48,807 nucleotides of DNA from Bdellovibrionales bacterium RIFOXYD1_FULL_53_11. GTDB taxonomy: Bacteria > Bdellovibrionota > UBA1018. Positions 20,314-28,386 of the stretch are shown here, one piece after another. Location of the stretch: assembly GCA_001770165.1 (NCBI GenBank), contig MEQJ01000104.1, positions 12,521 through 61,327 on the forward strand, in the 5' to 3' direction. Below the pieces are notes generated by a model, which did no database searches, had not been told where the DNA came from, and saw only the letters and a program-made list of their open reading frames with translations. The stretch's first letter is position 1; each line of letters opens with the position of its first letter. The translations under genes were made by a program, and so were the position numbers.

Positions 20314-21447
20314 ATGAATGACATCAGAATTGAACCCAAGCTAAAAGAAAAACTGGAAGCCTTCGGCCTTGCGGACAACAATCTGTGCTTCAATTGCGGA
20401 AACTGCACCGCCGTCTGCGGACTTACGGAACGGGATCTCACCTTTCCAAGAAAGGGCATCCGCCATCTTCAACTGGGAATGTCGGAAAAGGTGAATCAAA
20501 GCGTTGAACCCTGGCTCTGTTATTACTGCGGAGACTGCTCCAAAACCTGCCCCAGGGAGGCAAATCCGGCCGAACAGATGATGTCTCTGCGGCGTTATCT
20601 GACATCCGTTTACGACTGGACCGGACTGTCGTTCAAATTCTATACTTCCAAGCTCTGGGAACTCGGAGCGCTTCTTTTTGTTGGCGCGATAGTCCTCGGC
20701 CTCTTCGGCCTGTATCATGCAACCAGCGCCGAACCCATCATCTGGGATCTGCGTGACGGCTATGTTCACCTTAACAGCTTCGCCCCCGTCATGTACGTTC
20801 ACTATGCCGACTGGGTAATGGCTGGCATTCTGTCTTTTTTCCTGCTTTCAAACCTGTTCAACATGTATTTGACCATAATGAGATCCGACAAGAGTCTGAA
20901 AATTCCGCTCCACCTTTATTTTACCAAGATCTTTTCCATCCCGCTTCATTTTGCGACACAGATGCGATTTAAAAAGTGTGATAATAAAATCGGATTCTGG
21001 TTCATGCATCTTTTTCTCATGTCAGGATACGGCTTTATGTTCATCCTCGTGTTAGTGCTTCTTCCCTGGTTTCAGATTGATCAGGGCATCAACTGGACAA
21101 CCTATCCGGGATATTATGCAACATTTGCGCTTTTGTATGGCAGTATTTACTGCATAATCGGCCGCTTGAGAAAAAAGGATGAAGTCCACAGATACACGCA
21201 TCCCAGCGACTGGATATTCCTGATCATGCTGTTTCTCACAACCCTGACCGGCATTATGGTGCATGTTTTCAGATATTATCTGCTCATGCCGGCGGCCACC
21301 TATTACACATATGCGATACATCTGGCCATTGCGGTTCCCATGCTGGTTGTTGAAGTCCCTTTTTCAAAGTGGGCACATCTCGCATTCAGGCCCTTTGCGA
21401 TGTATTTTGCTGACATTAAAAAAGCCGCGCTTGCTATAAAAAAATAG
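20314..21447 (+). CDS. qmoC: QmoC-like subunit: HdrC iron-sulfur domain fused to membrane cytochrome b
   Basis: A 377-residue two-part protein. Residues about 20-95 form an HdrC-type domain with two cluster motifs, CFNCGNCTAVC and CYYCGDCSKTCPREANP. From about residue 110 there are five or six membrane helices of the NarI/DsrM cytochrome b kind, with candidate haem ligands in FWFMHLF, GIMVHVFRY, YAIHLAI and KWAHLAFRP. HPSDWIFLIMLFLTTLTGI and VEVPFSKWAHLAFRP match the DsrM/QmoC signature. In QmoABC this subunit gives electrons to, or takes them from, menaquinone. Placed between two HdrA genes and followed by a hydrogenase, it suggests a membrane-bound complex. Confidence 0.9.
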   Translation: MNDIRIEPKLKEKLEAFGLADNNLCFNCGNCTAVCGLTERDLTFPRKGIRHLQLGMSEKVNQSVEPWLCYYCGDCSKTCPREANPAEQMMSLRRYLTSVYDWTGLSFKFYTSKLWELGALLFVGAIVLGLFGLYHATSAEPIIWDLRDGYVHLNSFAPVMYVHYADWVMAGILSFFLLSNLFNMYLTIMRSDKSLKIPLHLYFTKIFSIPLHFATQMRFKKCDNKIGFWFMHLFLMSGYGFMFILVLVLLPWFQIDQGINWTTYPGYYATFALLYGSIYCIIGRLRKKDEVHRYTHPSDWIFLIMLFLTTLTGIMVHVFRYYLLMPAATYYTYAIHLAIAVPMLVVEVPFSKWAHLAFRPFAMYFADIKKAALAIKK

Positions 21448-21505
21448 GGGATAATCAAATGTTAAAAAACACCAGAATTAATCATTTTATGCGGAGGCAA
21501 CCACT

Positions 21506-23251
21506 GTGGAACCTATAAGGATTGGCGTTTATATCTGCTGGTGCGGTTCAAATATCGCAAAAATGGTCGATGTTGAGCGGCTATCGAAGGAATTTTCAAA
21601 TTTTCCGAACGTTGTGGTCGCAAAAGACTATAAATACATGTGTTCGGATCCGGGACAGGATCTTATTGTTAAGGACATACAAGAACACAAGCTGAACCGG
21701 GTCGTGGTAGCGGCATGCTCGCCGAGAATGCACGAGATAACTTTTCAGAACGCCCTCAAAAAGGCCGGCCTGAACGCTTTTCTTTTTGAAATGTCAAACA
21801 TCAGGGAACAGTGCTCCTGGGTACATACCGACAAGGAACTTGCCACCGACAAGGCCAGGGCTCTCATCAAGGCGGCAATAAGCAGGGTGATACACCATGA
21901 GCCCCTGGAAAAAAGAACGGTCGAAATCAATCCGGCCACGCTGATTATTGGTGGCGGAGTCGCCGGAATCACGGCGGCCCTTCAACTTGCCGAAGCCGGT
22001 AAAAAAGTATTTCTCGTGGAAAAAACCGGCATGCTCGGCGGCAATGTCGCCCGGCTGCACACAACCTATCCGCACCAGTATCCCGCGGCAATCCTGTTGA
22101 ACACGCTGGTCAACAAGGTTGAGGCCAATAAAAACATCCAGGTCTTCAAGGATTCCATGGTTGTTGAAAACTCCGGCTATATAGGCAATTTCAAGTCCAA
22201 GATCTCTACAAAAGGGAAAACAACGGAAATCGAAGTCGGCAATGTCATTGTTGCAACAGGGCTTACCGCCTTCAATCCTTCGAAGCTCTCGCGCTTTGGT
22301 TATGGCAGAAATCCGGACGTCATCACGTCTGTTGAATTCGAGACAATGGCTAAATCCGGAAAAATCACAACAAAAGCCGGGGCGGTGCCCAAAACCGTTG
22401 CAATCGTGAACTGCGTGGGCAGCCGCGACCAGGACTCTCACGAATACTGTTCGCGCTGCTGTTGTCAAAACTCCCTTAAATACGCGAACCAGATAACCGC
22501 CAGCCATCCTGACGCGTCCGTTTATCTCATCCATTCAGACATGCGGTCGTTCGGCAAGGGCTGTGAAGAATTCTACGAACTGGCATCAAAAAACGGAACC
22601 ATCTTCGCGCTTTTTGACATCAAAACCCCGCCTGTCGTCAAAGCGACCGGCGCCCGGCCCGTTGTGGAGCTTAAAGAAAAAATGTCAGGTGAAAATCTTG
22701 AGATTGCCGCCGATCTGGTCGTCCTCTCAGTCGGAATGGAGGCAAACACCGATTCGCACGATATTGCCAAACTTGTCAGCATCAGCGTCGACAAGAACGG
22801 TTTTTTCATCGAAAAGCATCCGAAGCTTGATCCTGTGGCCACAACAACCGACGGAATCTACATCGCCGGATGCTGCCATGGTCCCAAAGACATAACTGAC
22901 TCCGTAATTCAGGCAAGCGCCGCCAGCGCGAGAATCCTGGCAACTGTCGCAAAAGGAAAGGTCGAGATTGCGGCTATCACGTCTTCGGTCACCGAGGAGC
23001 TTTGTGCCGGCTGTCAGACCTGCATCAAGGTTTGCCCCTATCTTGCGATATCTTTTGATGAAGTAAAAAAGGTGTCTGTTGTCAATGAGGCCCTTTGCAA
23101 GGGTTGTGGAACCTGCACTTCCGCCTGCCCCTCCGGCGCTATCGGCAGCAAGCATTTCATGCGGGTGCAGATCATATCGCAGATCGAGGGTCTTCTTGCT
23201 TTCGAAAAGCAAAGCAAACTCGACGGTAACAACAAAAGAGAGGTCATATAA
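21506..23251 (+). CDS. hdrA: HdrA-family flavoprotein with N-terminal Fe-S domain and C-terminal 2[4Fe-4S]
   Basis: A 581-residue full-length-type HdrA. The N-terminal domain has cysteines 11 and 13 (ICWCGSNI), 46 and 71, the set that holds an extra cluster in HdrA. The FAD domain has GGGVAGITAALQLAEAG, CVGSRDQDSHEYCSRCCCQNSLK and the GPKDITDSVIQASAASA hallmark. Two ferredoxin motifs close the protein: CAGCQTCIKVCP and CKGCGTCTSACP. Start is GTG at 21506 after GGAGG. With the adjoining MvhD it equals the domain content of QmoB, which in sulfate reducers is one chain of about 750 residues; here the two parts are separate genes with no base between them. Confidence 0.93.
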   Translation: MEPIRIGVYICWCGSNIAKMVDVERLSKEFSNFPNVVVAKDYKYMCSDPGQDLIVKDIQEHKLNRVVVAACSPRMHEITFQNALKKAGLNAFLFEMSNIREQCSWVHTDKELATDKARALIKAAISRVIHHEPLEKRTVEINPATLIIGGGVAGITAALQLAEAGKKVFLVEKTGMLGGNVARLHTTYPHQYPAAILLNTLVNKVEANKNIQVFKDSMVVENSGYIGNFKSKISTKGKTTEIEVGNVIVATGLTAFNPSKLSRFGYGRNPDVITSVEFETMAKSGKITTKAGAVPKTVAIVNCVGSRDQDSHEYCSRCCCQNSLKYANQITASHPDASVYLIHSDMRSFGKGCEEFYELASKNGTIFALFDIKTPPVVKATGARPVVELKEKMSGENLEIAADLVVLSVGMEANTDSHDIAKLVSISVDKNGFFIEKHPKLDPVATTTDGIYIAGCCHGPKDITDSVIQASAASARILATVAKGKVEIAAITSSVTEELCAGCQTCIKVCPYLAISFDEVKKVSVVNEALCKGCGTCTSACPSGAIGSKHFMRVQIISQIEGLLAFEKQSKLDGNNKREVI

Positions 23252-23680
23252 ATGAGTAACTTTGAACCAACCATTGTTGCTTTTTTGTGCAACTGGTGTT
23301 CCTACACCGGAGCGGATCTTGCCGGGACATCGCGCCTCAAATACAGACCCAATGTCCGGGTTATAAGGATAATGTGTTCCGGCCGCATTGAGCCGGCCTT
23401 TGTGTTGAAGGCCTTTCAAGAGGGGGCGGACGGAGTCATCATCTGCGGCTGTCACCCGGGCGATTGTCACTATCATTCCGGAAACTACAAGGCGCTAAGA
23501 CGGTACTATCTCATGAAAGAATACCTGAAACAGATGGGAATTGAAGAGGACAGGTTCAAGCTTGACTGGGTCAGCGCAAGCGAAGGTCATCGGTTTGCCG
23601 AGCTGGTCAACGAGGTTACCGGGAAAGTTGCGGCCCTGGGACCGTGCAAAATCAGCTCCAATATCGCGCGCTTCACCTGA
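23252..23680 (+). CDS. mvhD: MvhD, [2Fe-2S] electron-transfer subunit
   Basis: A 142-residue MvhD (F420-non-reducing hydrogenase delta-type subunit) that links the hydrogenase to HdrA. The expected cysteines are present: FLCNWCSYTGADLAG, RIMCSGRIEP and ICGCHPGDCHYHSGNYKA. Its ATG follows the hdrA TAA directly. Length is typical. It is the physical bridge expected between the MvhAG hydrogenase encoded next and the HdrA encoded before. Confidence 0.96.
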   Translation: MSNFEPTIVAFLCNWCSYTGADLAGTSRLKYRPNVRVIRIMCSGRIEPAFVLKAFQEGADGVIICGCHPGDCHYHSGNYKALRRYYLMKEYLKQMGIEEDRFKLDWVSASEGHRFAELVNEVTGKVAALGPCKISSNIARFT

Positions 23681-23696
23681 ATAAAGGATAAATATA

Positions 23697-24674
23697 ATGA
23701 ACACACAAAATAAACCAAAACTCAAAGTGGCCATTTACTGGGGCGCCGCCTGTGGTGGTTGCTGTGTTTCCGTGCTTGATGTACACGAGAAGGTTCTTGA
23801 CATCGTAAAAGCCGTGGATTTTGTATTCTGGCCGATCGCACTCGACATTAAATACAAGGATGTCGACGCCATGCCCGACAAATCCATTGATGTCTGTCTA
23901 TATAATGGAGCAATCAGAAACAGCGAAAATGAACATATCGCCAAGGTTTTGAGAAAAAAATCAAAAGTGCTGGTCGCGTACGGTTCATGCGCGCATTTGG
24001 GCGGCATCCCCGGTCTTGCAAATCTTACGACCAAGGAAGAAATCTTCCGGCGCGCCTATGAAGAAAGCGAATCAACCGTCAATCCGGACAAGATCCGCCC
24101 CACGACGGAAACAAAAATGCCGGAGGGAACCCTTACCCTCCCGCATATGTACAACGACGTTAAAACGCTGGCACAGACAGTACAGGTGGATTATTTCATC
24201 CCCGGCTGTCCTCCCCAGACAGAGCGTCTGGTTGAAGTCCTGATGCTCATTATTGAAGGCAAGCCGCTCCCGCCCGCCGGGTCTGTCGTGGGTGCGCTTG
24301 AAAAAACGCTGTGTGACACCTGCCCGCGCACAAAATCGGACAAAAAACTGGTAAAAGAATTCAAACGCCCCTGGCAGGTGCTTGATGACGGCATAACCTG
24401 TCTGCTTGAACAGGGGATCATCTGCATGGGACCGTCAACCCGCGGTGGCTGTGGTGCGAGATGCATCAGCGGCAACTACCCCTGCCGTGGCTGTTATGGC
24501 CCTCCGACCGATTCTCCGGATCCGGGCGCCGCCATGATGTCGGCAATTGGATCCATGATGGACGTCGAAAAGGACGAGGATATCAAAAAAATTGTTGAAC
24601 AGGTCGTGGATCCCGCCGGAACCTTCTACCGGTTCAGCGTTCCCGGCTCAATTCTGCGGAGGGCCTTAAAATGA
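23697..24674 (+). CDS. mvhG: [NiFe]-hydrogenase small subunit, Mvh (group 3c) type
   Basis: A 325-residue small subunit carrying the electron chain of Fe-S clusters. Cluster ligands are visible in ACGGCCVSVLD, YGSCAHLGG and PGCPPQ (proximal), and in the C-terminal part CDTCPRTKSDK, GIICMGPSTRGGCGARC and YPCRGCYGPP. No twin-arginine signal, so it is cytoplasmic. ATG at 23697 after AAAGGA; its stop overlaps mvhA by four bases. Confidence 0.95.
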   Translation: MNTQNKPKLKVAIYWGAACGGCCVSVLDVHEKVLDIVKAVDFVFWPIALDIKYKDVDAMPDKSIDVCLYNGAIRNSENEHIAKVLRKKSKVLVAYGSCAHLGGIPGLANLTTKEEIFRRAYEESESTVNPDKIRPTTETKMPEGTLTLPHMYNDVKTLAQTVQVDYFIPGCPPQTERLVEVLMLIIEGKPLPPAGSVVGALEKTLCDTCPRTKSDKKLVKEFKRPWQVLDDGITCLLEQGIICMGPSTRGGCGARCISGNYPCRGCYGPPTDSPDPGAAMMSAIGSMMDVEKDEDIKKIVEQVVDPAGTFYRFSVPGSILRRALK

Positions 24675-26134
24675 AACGATATACAATTGATCCGATCACG
24701 CGTCTTGAAGGCCACGGAAAAATTGAAATCTTCTGTAACGACGACGGAAGCGTTCAAAATGTGTACTTCCAGGTTCCGGAACTCCGCGGGTTTGAAAAAT
24801 TCTGCGAAGGCCGGCCTGTGGAAGAACTTCCGATGATTGTGTGCAAAATCTGCGGTGTTTGCCCCGAAGCGCACCATCTTGCGTCGGCAAAAGCCGTTGA
24901 TGCCGTTTTTGGCGTTGAAATCCCCTCTGCCGCAAAAAAACTCAGGGAACTCATCTATGCCGCACATTATATTCACAGCCACATCGCGCATTTTTACGCG
25001 CTTGCAGCCCCGGATTTCGTTGTAGGCCCGACGGCCAGCCCGGCCGAGCGCAATGTTCTTGGGGTTATCGGAAAGGTGGGGGTGCAGATCGGCTCCGAAG
25101 TGCTGAAGCACCGGCGACTGGCCCAGGAAATCCAGAAGGAACTTTGCGGCCACCAGACCTACTGCGTTTGCGCAATTCCGGGCGGAAACAACAAGGCGCT
25201 TTCCGAAGAGAAGCGGAAGGAATTCGAAATAATCGCAAAGAGCTGCGTTGATTTTTCAAAGTTCTCCTTGAAAATTTTCAATGACGTTGTTCTGGCAAAC
25301 AAGCAATATGTCGATATCATTTTAAACGGCCCGTATGCCCTCAACATCCACTCGATGGGCACCGTTGATGCCAATAACAAGGTCAATTTCTACGACGGAA
25401 AAATCCGGGTGGTCGATACAAAAGGGGTGGAAATCTGCAAATACGACAGCAAGGACTACAGGGATCATATTGCCGAACGTGTAGAATCCTGGAGTTATCT
25501 GAAATTTCCATATCTCAAGGCCAAGGGCTGGACGGGTTTTGTCGAAGGACAGGATTCGGGCGTATATCACGCTACTCCGTTATCACGGCTTAATGCCGCT
25601 GACGGCATGGCAACGCCGGTGGCCCACGAAGAATATCAAAAAATGTACTCAACGCTGGGCGGAAAGCCGGTGCACGCAACTCTTGCGATGCACTGGGCGA
25701 GACTTGTTGAGCTCGTCTATGCGTCCGAAAGACTGCATGAACTTTGCCGAGACAAAGAAATCACGGAACCCAAAGTACGGGTTCTCCCGACCAATACCCC
25801 GTCCGAGGGCGTAGGAAGTGTTGAGGCCCCGCGCGGCACGCTGACTCATCACTACTGGACTGACTCGCGCGGGATTGTCAAAAAAGTGAATATCGTCGTC
25901 GGCACCACGAACAATAACGCTCCGATCACGATGTCGATTAAAAAAGCCGCAATGGGGCTTATTAAAAAGGGCACCGTGGTAAACGAGGGAATTCTCAACA
26001 TGATTGAGATGGCCTTCAGGGCTTATGACCCCTGCTTTTCGTGTGCAACCCACAGTCTTCCCGGCAACATGCCGATGATTGTGAATATCCGCGATGCAAA
26101 GGGTGAAATCGTTCAGACCATCAAGCGCGGCTAG
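24671..26134 (+). CDS. mvhA: [NiFe]-hydrogenase large subunit, Mvh (group 3c) type
   Basis: The 487-residue catalytic subunit that splits or makes H2. The nickel-iron ligands are Cys61 and Cys64 in CKICGVCPEAHH near the N terminus and the DPCFSCATH motif near the C terminus. The residue before ICG is Lys where many hydrogenases have Arg; I recall bacterial 3c enzymes with this form. A 26-residue tail follows CATH and would be cut off by the maturation protease, encoded next. N-terminal DPITRLEGHGKIEI is classical. Confidence 0.96.
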   Translation: MKRYTIDPITRLEGHGKIEIFCNDDGSVQNVYFQVPELRGFEKFCEGRPVEELPMIVCKICGVCPEAHHLASAKAVDAVFGVEIPSAAKKLRELIYAAHYIHSHIAHFYALAAPDFVVGPTASPAERNVLGVIGKVGVQIGSEVLKHRRLAQEIQKELCGHQTYCVCAIPGGNNKALSEEKRKEFEIIAKSCVDFSKFSLKIFNDVVLANKQYVDIILNGPYALNIHSMGTVDANNKVNFYDGKIRVVDTKGVEICKYDSKDYRDHIAERVESWSYLKFPYLKAKGWTGFVEGQDSGVYHATPLSRLNAADGMATPVAHEEYQKMYSTLGGKPVHATLAMHWARLVELVYASERLHELCRDKEITEPKVRVLPTNTPSEGVGSVEAPRGTLTHHYWTDSRGIVKKVNIVVGTTNNNAPITMSIKKAAMGLIKKGTVVNEGILNMIEMAFRAYDPCFSCATHSLPGNMPMIVNIRDAKGEIVQTIKRG

Positions 26135-26148
26135 GAAGCGGGCAACAG

Positions 26149-26628
26149 GTGGGACAACGGGCGCTCGTATACGGAATAGGAAATCCTATTTTAACCGACG
26201 ACGCCATCGGTCCTAAAATTTGCGATCACCTTAAAATAAATCGCCCGATACCCGGAGTGGAATATAGAACCGGTGCCGTCGGGGGATTGTGCGCTCTGGA
26301 GCAGATTCTGGGTTATGAGCGTGTTGTTTTCATTGATGCAATCAGGACAAAAGACGGTATTCCGGGTGATGTGTATGAATTCGGCCTCAGCAACTTCAAG
26401 GAAACGCTCCATTTGTCGAGCTTCCATGATCTCTCCTTTCTTTCCGCAATCGAGATGGGCAAGAACATGGCCTTCAAGGTTCCCGGCGACATCAGGATAA
26501 TAGCGATAGAAATCGTTGAGGACCTTGTTTTTTCAAACAGCTTCTCGCCTGAAATTGAAAAAAAATATCCACTGATTCTAAAGGAGGTTACGGAGTGGTT
26601 TGATAGATGCTTCGTAGCCACCCCATGA
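26149..26628 (+). CDS. Hydrogenase maturation protease
   Basis: A 159-residue endopeptidase of the HyaD/HycI/FrhD family, which removes the C-terminal tail of the large subunit after nickel insertion. YGIGNPILTDDAIGPKICDHL at the start and FIDAIRTKDGIPGDVYEF in the middle carry the nickel-binding acidic residues; a His in the SSFHDLSF segment is the usual third ligand. GTG start at 26149, 14 bases after mvhA. It probably serves MvhA; it is the only such protease in the window, although a second hydrogenase is encoded at 41500-42843. Confidence 0.93.
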   Translation: MGQRALVYGIGNPILTDDAIGPKICDHLKINRPIPGVEYRTGAVGGLCALEQILGYERVVFIDAIRTKDGIPGDVYEFGLSNFKETLHLSSFHDLSFLSAIEMGKNMAFKVPGDIRIIAIEIVEDLVFSNSFSPEIEKKYPLILKEVTEWFDRCFVATP

Positions 26629-27977
26629 CCACGCACCTGACCGTCCTTACATTGCGAAACGCCAGCTGGTTCTGCCATCTCCGGTGGTTTGTTGTGTTGT
26701 TTCTGCTGGTTTCCGCATTATTGCTTTACGGCGGTCTCGGGGTGCATATAGGCATACAAGAGCCGCCTCACTGGCTGCTGGCCCTTTCCGCCATCCTGAC
26801 CGCAACAAATCTTCTATACCGATGGCACCTTAGAAAAAACATTCACAATCCGCGGCTGTCTGTTATTTCTTACAACCTCTGGATACAGATCATTATCGAC
26901 CTTGTGCTCCTAACCGTCACCATCCATTTCATCGGAAGCTCCGGCACTCTTGTCCCCTGCGCATATCTTTTTCATATCGTGCTGGCCTGCATATTTTTTG
27001 ACAAAATTAAATCATTTCTTGTCGCGGCGCTTTCCTTTGTTCTCTATTTTTCCTGTCTGGCCCTGGAATATTCCGGCAGCCTCCAGCCAAAATCACTTTT
27101 TTTGGCCTCCGGCAGACCGCATTTTGATCTTGCCGGTTCTGCGATCGACCTTGTCTCAATTTCCGGACTGCTTTTTTTCATCTGGTTTCTGACGTCACGC
27201 CTCTCCGAAAATCTCCGCCAGCGCGAACATGATCTCCGCGAGACAAATGCCCAGCTCATCAAAACGCAAAAAGAAAAAAGCAGGCACATGCTTCGTACAA
27301 CGCACGAGCTGAAGGCCCCATTTGCAGCAATTCATGCAAATCTGCAGCTTTTGTTGAACGGATACTGCGGCGTCCTTGCCGACGACGCCAAAGACGTCGT
27401 TACCAGGGTCAGCGCCCGCTGCGGCCTCCTCTCCCGGGCCATTCAAAGCATGCTGCAACTGAACAACATAACAACCGTCAGCCGGGATGCGCTCAACTGG
27501 CAGCGCCTGGATCTGAAGGATGTTCTGCAATACTGTATAGAGCAAATAACGCCGCTGGCCGGACAAAAGTCCATTATTATTGAAAGCCATCTTGAATCGG
27601 CATTAATCATCGGCGTTGAAGATCACATGAAAATCTGCTTTGACAACATTCTTTCAAACGCGATTGTCTATTCCAGGGCCGGTGGCCTCGTCCGCGTGTT
27701 GTGCCACGGATCCGACAGCGGCACGGCCGTTGTTTCGGTTGAAGACAACGGCATCGGGATTGATCCCGCTAAAATCCCTTTCATTTTTGATGAATATTAC
27801 AGGACAAAAGAGGCGGTTGCACATAACAACTATTCGACCGGGCTTGGACTTGCAATTGTCAATAATATTGCAAGAATCCACTCCATAACAATTGACGTTC
27901 AAAGTATTCCCGGTAGTGGCTCAAAATTCACTTTACGCGTTCCGACGGTCGGTATAGTCGGTATAGAAGGAGACTGA
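26625..27977 (+). CDS. Membrane sensor histidine kinase
   Basis: About 450 residues. The first about 195 hold five or six membrane helices with only short loops, so it probably senses something in or near the membrane. A short coiled coil leads to the HisKA domain with the phospho-acceptor His227 in TTHELKAPFAAIHANLQ, then a HATPase domain with FDNILSNAIVYSR, VEDNGIGIDPAKIPFIFDEYYR and STGLGLAIVNN. ATG at 26625 overlaps the protease stop (ATGA); an ATG at 26607 is an alternative. Co-transcription with the hydrogenase suggests it monitors redox or energy state; this is inference. Confidence 0.9.
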   Translation: MTTHLTVLTLRNASWFCHLRWFVVLFLLVSALLLYGGLGVHIGIQEPPHWLLALSAILTATNLLYRWHLRKNIHNPRLSVISYNLWIQIIIDLVLLTVTIHFIGSSGTLVPCAYLFHIVLACIFFDKIKSFLVAALSFVLYFSCLALEYSGSLQPKSLFLASGRPHFDLAGSAIDLVSISGLLFFIWFLTSRLSENLRQREHDLRETNAQLIKTQKEKSRHMLRTTHELKAPFAAIHANLQLLLNGYCGVLADDAKDVVTRVSARCGLLSRAIQSMLQLNNITTVSRDALNWQRLDLKDVLQYCIEQITPLAGQKSIIIESHLESALIIGVEDHMKICFDNILSNAIVYSRAGGLVRVLCHGSDSGTAVVSVEDNGIGIDPAKIPFIFDEYYRTKEAVAHNNYSTGLGLAIVNNIARIHSITIDVQSIPGSGSKFTLRVPTVGIVGIEGD

Positions 27978-27979
27978 TT

Positions 27980-28369
27980 ATGGCACGAGTGTTGATAGTT
28001 GATGATGATGCTGACTTTGCAAATGCTATTGCAAAAACCGTGGCAAGCGACGGCCATTTGACCGAGATCCAGCTCGACACCGCCAGCGCCATGAAAAGCA
28101 TTGAAACCAGGCGGCCCGATCTTGTGATTCTTGATGTCATGTTCCCGGAAAACGATACCGCCGGTTTCGAATTCGCCCGCCAGCTTCGCAACAATGACGA
28201 GTGTAAAAACATGCCGATACTGATGCTTACCGCCATAAATGCAAAATCAAGCCTCGGCTTCGGCGCCAAGGACATCGATGAATCCTGGCTTCCGGTTGAT
28301 GATTTCCTCGAAAAGCCGGTGGATCTGAATATTCTCAAGCAGCGCGTGGCGCAGATGCTCCAAAGATAG
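27980..28369 (+). CDS. Single-domain response regulator
   Basis: A 129-residue receiver domain with no output domain. The acidic pocket Asp8-Asp10, the phospho-acceptor Asp52 (VILDVMFPEND), the switch Thr in MLTAIN and the Lys of FLEKPVD are all present. A loop of about ten extra residues between the switch Thr and the EKPVD motif (GFGAKDIDESWLPVDD) is longer than in CheY. Two bases after the kinase, so they form a pair. It must act by protein contact or through a further relay. Confidence 0.93.
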   Translation: MARVLIVDDDADFANAIAKTVASDGHLTEIQLDTASAMKSIETRRPDLVILDVMFPENDTAGFEFARQLRNNDECKNMPILMLTAINAKSSLGFGAKDIDESWLPVDDFLEKPVDLNILKQRVAQMLQR

Positions 28370-28386
28370 GGTTCCCGCTATTTGAA

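Noticed and set aside
21794-22534. Minus-strand open frame antisense to the second hdrA
   Set aside because: Antisense to a well-conserved gene, no motifs.
18863-23680. Dissimilatory sulfate reduction module (QmoABC)
   Set aside because: No aprAB, sat or dsr genes in the window, QmoB is split, and hydrogenase genes follow. The similarity is to the electron-transfer parts only.
18863-26134. Standard MvhADG-HdrABC electron-bifurcating complex
   Set aside because: No HdrB-type protein with CCG motifs is encoded, and the HdrC part is fused to a cytochrome b.
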